From NCBI RefSeq assembly GCF_003573695.1, contig NC_039360.1:63365911-63429910 (forward strand): a stretch of 64,000 bases of DNA, read 5' to 3'. This DNA is from Papaver somniferum. Its lineage: Eukaryota > Streptophyta > Magnoliopsida > Ranunculales > Papaveraceae. Below, piece by piece: positions 1 through 10,694 of this stretch (position 1 is its first letter; each line of letters starts with the position of its first letter). The position numbers and the translations under genes were made by a program. The notes beneath the pieces were generated by a model that saw nothing but the letters and a program-made list of their open reading frames with translations, was not told where the DNA came from and did not search any database.

Positions 1-2024
1 TAACACAGACACCAGAAATTTTGTTAACGAGGAAACCGCAAATGCAGAAAAACCCCGGGACCTAGTCCAGATTGAATACACATTGTATTAAGCCGATACA
101 GACACTAGCCTACTGCAAACTAACTTTAGACTGAACTATAGTTGAACCCCAATCAGTCTCCCACTGATCCAAGGTACAATTGTACTCCTACGCCTCTGAT
201 CCCAGCAGGATACTACGCACTTGATTCCCTTAGCTGATCTCACCCACAACCAAGAGTTGATGCAACCCAAAATCACAGACTTGATAATAAACAGATCTGT
301 CTCACACAGAAAAGTCTATCAAAGGATAAATCTGTCTCCCACAGATAAACCCTAGGTTTTGTTCCGTCTTAAGATATAAAATCAAGGTGAACAGGAACCA
401 ATTGATAATACGGTCTTATATTCCCGAAGAACGGCCTAGATTAATCAATCACCTCTCTACAATCCTTCCTGACTACACAGGCGGTTTGTCGAGGAATCAC
501 AAACAGTGAGACGAAGATGTTTGTGACTTATCTATCTTTCCTATCGGAGAACTCTCACGATCTCAAGCTAATCAATCGATTGTACTCGTACGATAGAAGA
601 TGTAAGATCAGATCACACAACTACGATAAAGTAGTATCGGTCTGGCTTCACAATCCCAATGAAGTCTTTAAGTCGTTAACCTGATTTTAGAGAAGAAAAT
701 CAAAGGTTAATGGTGATCGACTCTAGCGTGCGCACTAGTAGCACACAGACGTGTGGGGATTAGTTTTGCACAATGCTAGATGTCTCCTTTATATATCCTT
801 CAAATCAGGGTTTTTCCTTTGTTACAAAGCAATCCTTATTCACCGTTTGATGAAAACCTCATTTAGATTCAAGCTAATATTTCTCAACTGTTTGATCGAA
901 AACTTAGCTTGTCACACACACTTGGGTAAACGTTTACTGGGTTTGTGAAAACCATGCCCAAACATGTATGTTGGTTTAACATAGTAACCAAAAAGGTTAA
1001 CCATATGAGCATTTCATATTAACCTTGTTCTTCTTCACCATAACTAGTTCAATTGACTCAAATGAACTAGTTAAAGAGTTGTTCAATTTTTATGAGATCT
1101 TATGTAACTACACAAGACACAATTGAATCAAAGATGAATTGAATCGGCTCATGAAATTTATAGCCACGTTTTGCATAAAGCATTCCTTAGTAATTTAAGT
1201 TTCATGTTCAGAGCACATCTTTAGATCATAACCTTTTAAGTTCACAAACAAGTTCGCGGACTTAAGTTAATCGGTTGAGTTTTCCAAACTCAGCAGAAAT
1301 TCTCGGAAAGAGAACTTCCGCCAGTTCGCGGACTTAGCAGACAAACGAGTTTTGGAAAATCTAGCAGAAATTCTCGGTCGATAACTTCCGTCAGTTCGCG
1401 GACTTGGCAAGCCAATTCCACAATCCTCCCGATTTCTCTTGATCAACAAAGTTCGAAAACTTCGGTTCAAGGAATACATGGTTATGTAATATAAACTCTC
1501 ATTTCAATCATTGAAACATTCTCAGAGGACGCTATGTAGCCGTTATTCACAGACCGATTCACGTCAGAGCAATTCTCAAAGTGATTGAAACTTTTCACGA
1601 CTTTCGTCACTAGGTGAAGATAAACTTGATCAAAGCGAAACGCTTTACCAACACACGATTTCAAGATAAAAGATAAGCAATGAATGCTCAGCTCGAAATG
1701 TCAAATGTGTATGATCTAGTCTATATAGCATACGACTTTTGTCTCATAATAAGTAGGAGATATAATAGATAGACTTTTGAGTGATAGATAAGTTCAAGTC
1801 TCCACATACCTTTTTGTTGATGAAGTTCCACGGTTCCTTGTATAGATCTTCGTCGTTGTATGATGAATCTCCATGAAGTCCTTGACCTCAACTACACTTT
1901 TCCATCATAGTCCGAGACTTAGCTATGTAGGCTAGAAATCAAGACTTATAGTTTTGATCACTAACATTGAAAAACATGCTTGAGATAGCAACGCATGTGA
2001 GGTTGACCAAGCGATGCTCTAACA
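1..2024 (-). mobile_element. Family A LTR (3' LTR of a gag-only Copia element), cut by window edge
   Basis: Read on the minus strand this LTR starts TGTTAGAGC at 2024 and runs to the window edge, so its R/U5 end is missing. It matches the complete LTR at 5853-8240 over its whole length. A purine tract (2025-2039) lies immediately upstream on the minus strand, which marks it as the 3' LTR. A TATA-like stretch lies near 786-796, and U3 carries a repeated GTTCGCGGACTT motif (about 1253-1404). The target-site duplication cannot be checked because the outer end lies outside the window. Confidence 0.9.
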
Positions 2025-2039
2025 ATCTCTCCCTTTGTC
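2025..2039 (-). other. Polypurine tract of the gag-only Copia element
   Basis: On the minus strand this reads GACAAAGGGAGAGAT and directly abuts the TG of the 3' LTR. A polypurine tract primes plus-strand DNA synthesis in LTR retrotransposons. The same sequence with one extra G recurs at 8282-8296 before another family A LTR, which supports the call. Confidence 0.85.
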
Positions 2040-3878
2040 AATTTTAGTGACAAAACTATTAATACATATGGAATACAAAAAAGATAAACTTTAGTGGCTC
2101 CTATTCCATAGTCTAATCTTCAACGTTCCCTAAAATATTCGTCCTTCCAAGTAATCCAATGATCCCAAAGGTTGTAAGTTTAGCATCACCGTTGTTGAAG
2201 ATCCGTAGCTATAACAATGAGAGAAATCGAGATTCTCGATCATTATTATACAGTGTCATAGTATTATTATGTAATATCAAAGTCCAATTGTATCACGACT
2301 TTAATAATAATACTACGGTGATATGTATCACTCCCTCTTAGTCAATACTCCATCTCGATCATGGAAACCACTCCCCCTTACACAATGATCCGAAAACCAT
2401 ATGTATTTGTAGTGTGAACTACAATATTTCTCCCCCTTTTTGTCAATAAAATTGGCAAAGGTACAAGAATGGGATCATAATGAAATTTCCATAAGAGACA
2501 TTTCATGACCAAAAGAAAAATACATACCAACTTAATTTAGATGCAATCTAATAGCGAAGCTAACAACATTCATCAAGGAGTTTTAAGATACAAGATAACC
2601 CCTATAAAATTCCACATCCGCACACTCCGCAAGATATTACCGTTAAGCACAAGTTCAAAAGAACTCTCCCCCATTTGATATCATTCCCGAAAGAACAACA
2701 AGAGCGACCTTAATTTCGAAAGAAAAGAAGGATTTTTTAATTGGACACCAAAAACCATAGGAATGATTTTCTATATCCAAAGCTCAACCAAATTAATCAC
2801 AAGTAAACCCTTGATTAATTCAATTGAAAACACAACTAAATCAAACCACAAAAGTGATAAATTTAATTGAAAGTGCTCAACATAAGTAAACTTACAGAGC
2901 TACGACTAAGGTAATCATACAGATATGACTAACTTAATCGTTCACATACTCAACATAAGGAAAACCTTATGGAATATATGACTACATTAACCAATAGAAC
3001 ATGATAATGTAGCCTTTCATATACTCAACACAAGAACTTGTGGAATATATGAAAACTCAACTAGATTAATTACAAGAGAACCTATAATTAATCTAATTAG
3101 ATTACAAACAACCAAACTAATCACCGAAGTAATCAATTTAATTATTTTGGGCTCAACATAAGAGAACTTATGGAACCCTGACTAAGTTCATCATAGAATA
3201 TGACAACCTTAACCGTATATGTACTCGATATAAGAAGGAAAAACTTATGGAGTACAAACTAAATAACCAAACTGGTTGATTAATATAACATCTTATGGAG
3301 CAACCAACAAAGCCAAGGTAAATCGACTTAGTTGTAAGGTGCTCAACATAAGACGCACAATGGAGCCTTCATGGTAAAACATAACAAGATGGATCAATGA
3401 AGATCAATATTGTGGATAACATACAAGGATCTATTTCTATTTTCCATAATAACGATATAATAGACTTTATCCTTGTCAAACAAAAGATATCATCCTATTT
3501 TCCATCAAATACATGATTGCATAGGCATAACTTTTGTAATTGTCAAAAGTCCATCGTCCTTTCATCAATACGAATACTAATTCATGAACGACTTTACTGT
3601 TGACTGCAATATGGGATTTTCAAGTTCACGGACGGAAACAATACATACCCCATAAAAATATTGCAATATCACAAACCATTAAAATACTGCAATAAACACC
3701 ATCCTCCAAATATTTGTAGAATTTAATACCAATAGACCTAAAAAATAAACATAAGAAGATGAAAACAAAAATAGCTATGTGTAGTCACAATCATCGCTAT
3801 TCAACGTAGTAGTTATTCTTCCAACTAATCCAAAAAGAAGACATCCTAGACATATAAACCAAAACAAAGACGATCAAA
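2040..3878 (-). other. Internal non-coding region of the gag-only Copia element
   Basis: AT-rich DNA between the last small ORF and the polypurine tract. I see no coding frame of any length and no trace of protease, integrase or reverse transcriptase, which a complete Copia element would carry here. It is mainly AT-rich filler plus the short hairpin array listed at 2875-3367. Confidence 0.6.
2875..3367. repeat. Array of about 73-bp units each holding a CATAAG...CTTATG hairpin
   Basis: Units start near 2875, 2948, 3023, 3151, 3223 and 3341. Most begin CTCAACATAAG, followed by a loop of a few bases and CTTATGGA. Stem changes compensate in the unit at 3023, where CACAAG pairs with CTTGTG instead of CATAAG with CTTATG. 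A degraded unit lies near 3057. The role is unknown; it lies in the non-coding 3' part of the element. Confidence 0.6.
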
Positions 3879-4175
3879 CTAAATGTTGTCTGCAACCAGG
3901 GATTGAACATGAAAGAGTTCTTCAGTTGCCCTCCTTAGTTCTCCTTTTAGGTAATCAAGGTTCCGTGTTGCGATACCAAGCTGTTCGCGTACGACCTTAA
4001 ATTCTTCAAGAAGATTTCCTACCAGTTGTGAAGAAATCTGAACTGGAAGTTTGTCTTCATTTTCATGATCAAGAGCATGAAAGCACGAGATATTAATAGG
4101 ACAAAGCTCAACATCATCAAACTTGTTGCTTCCTTCCATTGTGTACTGAAAAGACTTTAGAAAATCTTTTTGCAC
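3879..4175 (-). CDS. Small coiled-coil ORF of the gag-only Copia element, function unknown
   Basis: A 98-codon frame on the same strand as gag and downstream of it. The C-terminal half (about residues 50-90) is rich in Leu, Glu and Arg in a heptad-like spacing, which suggests a coiled coil. I recognise no catalytic motif. It could be a remnant of a third ORF of the SIRE type or of the gag C-terminus, or a chance frame. Its position between gag and the polypurine tract is the only context. Confidence 0.35.
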   Translation of the reverse strand: MQKDFLKSFQYTMEGSNKFDDVELCPINISCFHALDHENEDKLPVQISSQLVGNLLEEFKVVREQLGIATRNLDYLKGELRRATEELFHVQSLVADNI

Positions 4176-4311
4176 TTCTGGAACACATTATATATATAAG
4201 ATGTTCCATCAAACCCTAGGGAACAAGACATTCGTGTGGGTTGGTGCAAGAACTAGAGACAAGGCCCTATGTTAGTCCAAGGAAGCTCAAGAAGTAAAAA
4301 GAAAGAGGTGT

Positions 4312-5568
4312 TTAGGAGAAAACGGAATTAAGCAACACCAGACGCAGTACAATCCTGACAAATTTCCCAAGATGAAAATCCTGAGAATCATGAGCATCCC
4401 TTTTTAACAAATCATCATCAAAAATAGATGCAATCATGAACATGTCAGAGCGTTCTTCTTTTTCCTTTTTATCGGTATTTAGCAAACTACCTGGTTTAAT
4501 TGAAGAAGCATTATCAAGAGAAGATTTAGAAGTACCTGGGTTAACAGCATTCCATGTTTTCTTGATATGCCGTCTCAGTTTGTTTATGTGAATCTTCAGA
4601 TCAGAGACTCGATTGTTGACATGTAAGAAGTCTGAATTGGAAGTCTTGGATTCACAGTCCTTTTTAGAGGAACCTGACCTTTTCTTCCTCCTGTTCCTTT
4701 TTCTCTTTTCAGACTGATTTAACAGATCCGTTAAGCTTTTGCCATTCTTTTTTCTTCCTTTGTAGAAATCCTTCGAAGGAACATGGCAAGGGTCAACTTT
4801 ATCACACTTCATCCCTTGATAGTGAAAGTCCTTAATTCTGCCAATCTGTGATACAGGTTTAACAACTTCTATAGACATCCATGTAAGAATGTTACGAAGT
4901 TTTTCATTCCTTTTCCGAAGACGACACCTTTGCTCAGAGTGTCCTTTGTTCCCGCAGAAATGGCAGTGAAATGATTTATATTCAGTGGTTCTCTTACTAG
5001 CAGACTTTGTCGGAGTAGAATCCTTGTTCTTGCAAGCTGACACAGGTCTTTCACATGAAGAATTATTAACGGCTCTAACAAAGTTAATCTTACATGTGCT
5101 TGGAATGTCTATACCTTTATAGCCCAGACCACGTGTATCACGATGTTCTTTACATGCTCCAATCATAGATGATAGATTTGTAGAGCTAGTGTTGAAACTC
5201 TTCAGATTTTCCTCCAGAGATTTGACCTTCACAAGAGCAGCCGCAAGTTCAGGTTTCAAGGATTTTTCTTTGGTAAGAAACTGATGTTCTTTGTCCTTGA
5301 AACATTTACGCTGAGATTCATATCTTGCTTCAGTTTCATCAAGACTTTCTTTTAACACACCGAGGTTACGAAGAAGATTATCGCATTCAGATTTTTTTGA
5401 GCGAACCTCTTTTTCATGATCTTTAACGGTAGATTGTAATAGTTTGTATCCACCATCATAACCCTTAAAGAGTTTTCTCAATTTTATGTTTTCTTGACAG
5501 AGAGGACCCATGAATTTTCTCAGGGAAGCAGTTGTCTTTGTTTCTTTTAATTCACGATTAAACAACAT
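4312..5568 (-). pseudogene. gag: Copia-type gag fragment with coiled coil and CCHC zinc knuckle
   Basis: This 418-codon frame encodes the C-terminal part of a retrotransposon Gag, the structural protein that packages element RNA. Residues about 30-130 form a long Lys/Glu-rich coiled coil. A GLGYKG segment follows near residue 148, where Copia SIRE/Maximus-type Gags carry a similar GLGY. A CX2CX4HX4C knuckle (CHFCGNKGHSEQRC) lies near residue 200, and a basic Arg/Lys-rich tail follows. Upstream, an acidic Ser/Asp/Glu stretch in the same frame is cut off by a TAG at about 5577-5579, and a shifted frame continues to about 5720, so the N-terminus is broken. No pol follows. The lineage is inferred from Gag features only. 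Confidence 0.7.
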
Positions 5569-5838
5569 GATGTACTAAGAAACTTCCTCATCAACGCGTT
5601 GTTCTTCTTCTGAATCACTATCATCTGAAAGATCATCCAACTGTTATCAAGAGATTTTTTCCAGTTGAATGCAGATTCGGCAGAAGGAGACGAGGAATAG
5701 TTTTTCTCAAAGGTTTCAGATCTTTGAAGCTTATCTGAATAACCCTGAACTGATGTTGCGTTATCAGAGATAGTACTCTTGCAAATAGAGTCAGATCGCT
5801 ACAAACACAGACTGATGAGGTCTTAAACGTGTTTGTCT

Positions 5839-5852
5839 GCTCTGATACCAAT
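5839..5852 (-). other. Primer-binding site (initiator tRNA-Met) of the gag-only Copia element
   Basis: On the minus strand the sequence right after the LTR reads ATTGGTATCAGAGC. TGGTATCAGAGC is complementary to the 3' end of plant initiator tRNA-Met, the usual primer for Copia and many gypsy elements. It fixes 5853-8240 as the 5' LTR. Confidence 0.9.
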
Positions 5853-8240
5853 TGAAAAAGCGGGGGTCTAACAACACCACCCAATATTTCACTTAGCAAT
5901 TTGTATGGACTAACTCCGAAATACTTTGCTAGAGAATCAACTAGACAGTCAGACTCAATCTAGATAAAACTATCTCAAGGAGTTATTATCTCTCTCTTGA
6001 TTTGATTTTTACTCAAGCTAAAAACAATAGCGAGTCTTTATCAAATACAAGAAATACTTGGACGGTACCAAAGACCAATGTCCAAGGATCAATCAATATC
6101 ACTCAATAACCAAAGGTTGGATTTCCAATTGATGATCACGAACGCACAACCTGTATTATTACAATTATATAAAATATAATGCGGAAAAGAAATAACACAG
6201 ACACCAGAAATTTTGTTAACGAGGAAACCGCAAATGCAGAAAAACCCCGGGACCTAGTCCAGATTGAATACACACTGTATTAAGCCGCTACAGACACTAG
6301 CCTACTGAAAACTAACTTCGGACTGGACTATAGTTGAACCCCAATCAGTCTCCCACCGATCCAAGGTACAGCTGTACTCCTGCGCCTATGATCCCAGCAG
6401 GATACTACGCACTTGATTCCCTTAGCTGATCTCACCCACAACCAAGAGTTGCTGCAACCCAAAATCATAGACATGATAATAAACAGATCTGTCTCACACA
6501 GAAAAGTCTATCAAAGGATAAATCTGTCTCCCACAGATAAACTCTAGATTTTGTTCCGTCTTAAGATATAAAATCAAGGTGAACAGGAACCAGTTGATAA
6601 TCCGGTCTTATATTCCCAAAGAACAGCCTAGATTAATCAATCACCTCTCTACAATCCTTCCTGACTACACAGGAGGTTTGTCGAGGAATCACAAACAGTG
6701 AGACGAAGATGTTTGTGACTTCTTTATCTTGCCTATTGGAGAACTCTTACGATCTCAAGCCAATCAATCGATTGTACTCGTATGATAGAAGATGCAAGAT
6801 CAAATCACACAACTACGATAAAGTAGTATCGATCTGGCTTCACAACCCCAATGAAGTCTTTAAGTCGTTAACCTGATTTTAGAGAAGAAAATCAAAGGTT
6901 AACGGAGATCGACTCTAACGGGCGCACTAGTAGCACACAGACGTGTGGGGATTAGTTTTTCACAATGCTAGATGTCTCCTTTATATAGCCTTCAAATTAG
7001 GGTTTTGCCTTAGTTACAAAGCAATCCTTATTCACCTTTAGATTCAAGATAATATTTCTCAACCGTTAGATCGAAAACTTAGCTTGTCACACACACTTGG
7101 GTAAACGTTTACTGGTTTTGTAAAAAGCATGCCCAAACGTGTTCGTGTATGTTGGTTTAACATAGTAACCCAAAAAGGTTAACCATATGAGCATTTCATA
7201 TACCTTGTTCTTCTTCACCATAACTAGTTCAATTGACTCAAATGAACTAGTTAAAGAGTTGTTCAAATGCTATGAGATCTTATGTAACTATACAAGACAC
7301 AATTGAAACAAAGATGATTTGATTCGATTGAATCGGCTCATGAACTTTATAGCCACGGTTTGCATAAAGCATTCCTTAGTAATTTAAGTTTCATGTTCAG
7401 AGCACATCTTTAGATCATAACCTTTTAAGTTCACAAACAAGTTCGTGAACTTAAGTTAATCGGTTGAGTTTTCCAAACTCAGCAGAAATTCTCGGAAAGT
7501 GAACTTCCGCCAGTTCACGGACTTAGCACACAAACAATTTTTGGAAAATCCAGCAGAAATTCTCGGTCGAGAACTTCCGTCAGTTCGCGGACTGAGTCTG
7601 CGGACTGGGTTCGCGGACTTGGCAAGCTAGTTCCACAATCCTCCCGATTTCTCTTGATCAACAAAGTTCGAAAACTTTGGTTCACGGAATACATGGTTAT
7701 GTAATCTAAACTCTCATTTCAATCATTGAGACATTCTCAGAGGACGCTATATAGCCATTATTCACAGACCGATTCACGTCAGAGCAATTCTCAAGGTGAT
7801 TGAAACTTTTCATGACTTTCGTCACTAGGTGAAGATAAACTTTATCAAAGAGAAACGCTTTACCAACACACGATTTCGAGATAAAAGATAAGCAATGAAT
7901 GCTCAGCTCGAAATGTCAAATGTTTATGATATAGCCTATATAGCATACGACTTTTGTCTCATAAGAAGTAGGAGATATAATAGATAGACTTTTGAGTGAT
8001 AGATAAGTTCAAGTCTCCACATACCTTTTTTGTTGATGAAGTTCCACGGTTCCTTGTATAGATCTTCGTCGTTGTATGATGAATCTCCATGAAGTCCTTG
8101 AGCTCAACTACACTTTTCTATCCTAGTCCGAGACTTAGCTATGTAGGCTATAAATCAAGACTTATAGCTTTGATCACTAACATTGACAAACATACTTGAG
8201 ATAGCAACGCATGCGAGGTTGACCGAGCTATGCTCTAACA
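5853..8240 (-). mobile_element. Family A 5' LTR of the gag-only Copia element (2388 bp, complete)
   Basis: Bounded by TG...CA on the minus strand: TGTTAGAGC at 8240 and CCCCCGCTTTTTCA at 5853. The primer-binding site follows it. A TATATAAAGG box lies at about 6978-6988, before the presumed R region. U3 carries the GTTCGCGGACTT-type array (about 7440-7622), with one block longer than in the partner LTR at 1-2024. Together with the 3' LTR it delimits an element of at least 8240 bp holding only gag-like coding sequence. Confidence 0.92.
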
Positions 8241-8296
8241 TTTTGTATTCCATATGTATTGATAGTTTTGTCACTAAAATTGACAAAGGGGGAGAT
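8241..8296 (+). mobile_element. Remnant of a second family A element: last internal bases plus polypurine tract
   Basis: These 56 bases match, in inverse orientation, the internal end of the minus-strand element beside 2025-2070, including CAAAGGGGGAGAT at 8284-8296. They therefore belong to a plus-strand family A element whose 3' LTR begins at 8297. The rest of its internal region should lie to the left of the minus-strand insertion, outside the window. TTTTG at 8241-8245 would be the target site of the minus-strand element. Confidence 0.8.
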
Positions 8297-8896
8297 TGTT
8301 AGAGCACTGCTCGGTCGAACTCGCAAGTGGTGCTATCTCAAGCTTGTTTGTCAAGTTTAGTTGCCAAAACTATAAGTCTTGATTTCTAGTCTACTTAAAG
8401 CTAAGTCTCGGATTAGGATAGTAAGTGTAGTTGAGCTTTAGACTCCACGACGTTCATTGAATGAAGACGAAGAACTACTCAAGGGAACTTGTGGAATTTC
8501 ATCAAAAAAAGGTATGTGGAGACTTGAACTTATCTATCACTCAAAAGTCTATTTATTGTATCTCCTATTTTGAGACAAAAGTCGTATTGCTATATAGACT
8601 TCAATTATACACATTTTCTATTTCGAGCTGAGTTTAACTCACATATCTATTTCTCGAAATATGTGTTGGTAAGCTTTCTCTTTAACCAAGTTCATATTTA
8701 CCCTTGACGAAAGTCATACTGATTATTTCAGTAACTTTAAAATCGCTTTGATGCTAATAGTTTGTGGATAACAACTATTGTCATCCTCTAAGAAAGTTTC
8801 AATGATTGAAATGAGAGTTTAGCACAAGTAACCATGTTTGGATATGAACATAGTGTGTATTCACATTTGTGTAAATATCCAAAACCGGGAACCTAA

Positions 8897-9095
8897 GTAT
8901 GCGTACCCGTACGCATACTGGTTGGTTGTTGGAAGTCCGGAATCTAGGTATGCGTACCCGTACGCATACTGGCGGAAGTTTGGGTTCCGTGAATTTCTGT
9001 TGGAGTTTGGAATGTGAATTGATCTGCGTACCCGTACGCGTACTGGCGTAACCAAACTCGGTCCGGCTACTTAGGTATGTGTACCCGTTTGTATA
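8897..9095. repeat. U3 array of palindromic TGCGTAC-CC-GTACGCA motifs
   Basis: Two exact copies of a 7-2-7 inverted repeat (TGCGTACCCGTACGCA) lie near 8898 and 8950. A close variant is at about 9024 and a decayed one at about 9077. They are spaced about 50-75 bp apart in the U3 of the plus-strand family A LTR. The spacer contains GGAA- and TCCG-type blocks shared with other copies. Such dyads are plausible protein-binding sites, but no factor can be named. Confidence 0.75.
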
Positions 9096-9572
9096 CTTAA
9101 GTAGGTTGCTTTCTAAAATCGGGTTGTTCATGAACTAAAACATTTATATAATAAGGAATGCAATCTTTTGCAAACCGTGGCTATGATGTTCATGAATTGA
9201 CTCGAGTGAATCAAAATCGATTTTGCTTCAATTGTGTCTTGTAAACTTCTATGAGATATAAGCAATTGAACAACTCTCTAACTAGTTTCATTTGAGTCAT
9301 TTGAATTATTTATGGTGAAGATGAATAAGGTTGATATGAAAGTGCTCATATGGCTAACCATTGGTTAACTATTGTTGAACCGACTAAATGTACACATTTA
9401 GGTACGGTTACTCAAAACTAAATAAAGTTACATTTCATTTGTGTATAACAAGCTAAGTTCGATCTAATGGTTGAAAGATATTAGCTTGAATCTAATCAGG
9501 TTTTCATCTAACGACGAATATTGAATGCTTTGTTACCAAGGTAACTTAGATCGCAAACCCTGATTCGAAATC

Positions 9573-9580
9573 TATATAAA
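9573..9580 (+). promoter_or_regulatory. TATA box of a family A LTR
   Basis: TATATAAA lies before a block that is strongly conserved between LTR copies (GGAGAACTCTAGCA and on). Equivalent TATA boxes sit at about 6978-6988 (minus), 20017-20024 (plus) and 21762-21771 (minus). This placement suits the Pol II promoter of the LTR; the transcription start itself is inferred. Confidence 0.6.
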
Positions 9581-10694
9581 GGAGAACTCTAGCAACTGGG
9601 AAACCTAATCCCCACACCTCCTGAGTGATACTAGTTGCATAAGCTAGAGTCGGTTCTTCTTTAACCTTAGGTTTTTCATGAAACCCTGTAGGTTAACGAC
9701 TTGAAGACTTCATTGGGATTGTGAAGCCAAACCAAACTATTTTATCTGTAGTTGCTTGTTCTGATCTTTCTTTTTTCTGTCGTGATTGAGTACTATCTTC
9801 TTTAAGATTTGCTCGAGATTTTATTTCGGATAGGAAAGATTGAAAAGTAGTCACAAACAACTTCGTCTCATCGTTTGTGATTCCACAATATCTTGTTTCA
9901 TTAATCGATTAAGATACTTGTGAGGTGATTGATATTTCTAGGTTGTTCTTCGGGAATATAAGTCTGGTATATCAATTGGTTCCTGTTCACCTTGATTTAT
10001 CAAAAGACGGAACAAAACTCGTAGGTTTATCTGTGGGAGATAGATTTATCTATTCAATAGACTTTTCTGTGTGATACAGATTTGTTTATCAAGTCTCGAC
10101 TTTGGGTCGTAGCAACTCTTAGTTGTGGGTGAGATCAGCTAAGGGAATCAAGTGCGCATAATCCGGCGTGGTTCTTGAGACGTAAGGAACACGACTGTAC
10201 CTTGATTAGTGTGAGATTGATTAGGGTTCAACTACATTCCAGTCCGAAGTTAACTTGTAGTAGGCTAGTGTTTGTAGCGTCTTAGGTGTTCAAATCTTGA
10301 CTAGATCCCAGGGTTTTTCTGCAACAAAACTTTTGGTGTCTGTGTTATTTATTTTCCGCATTATATTTTGTTATATAATTAAAATATCACAGGTTGTGAT
10401 TTGGATCGATGAATTGGTAAATTCATCCTTTGGTTGTTGATTGAAATTGATTGATCCTTGAACATTGGTCTTTGGTACCGTTCAAGTTATTTCTCTTGTA
10501 TTCAATCAGGCTCGCAAATTCCTATTTGTTTGATTGTGGATTGAATTAAGAAATTGAGATATAACTCTTTGATATACTTTTTCTTAAGATTGAGTCTGAC
10601 TGTCTAGTTGATTCTCTTGAAAGTATATTGGAGTTAGTCCATACAGATTGCTAAGTGGAATATTGGGTGAGGCTGTTAGACCCCCGCCTTTTCA

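Larger units (their letters stand above)
8297..10694 (+). mobile_element. Family A 3' LTR, plus strand (2398 bp)
   Basis: Starts TGTTAGAGC at 8297, directly after a polypurine tract, and ends CCCCCGCCTTTTCA at 10694. It is an inverted homologue of 5853-8240. The TATA box is at 9573-9580, and the R/U5 part shares a long conserved stretch with the other copies. U3 holds palindromic GTACGC-type motifs at 8897-9090. The next five bases, CCTCT (10695-10699), would be the target-site duplication, but the other end is not visible. Confidence 0.9.

Noticed and set aside
751..948. 65-codon frame in the first LTR
   Set aside because: It lies in the R/U3 region of a non-coding LTR and is not kept in the other LTR of the same element.
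5839..5852. Possible tRNA gene signal
   Set aside because: Only about 12 bases complementary to a tRNA 3' end are present and they sit at an LTR border, so it is a primer-binding site. The same holds for 52393-52405.
8897..9095. CRISPR-like array of palindromic repeats
   Set aside because: Four short dyads in the U3 of a plant LTR; spacers are related to each other and no cas gene exists. The organism is a plant.
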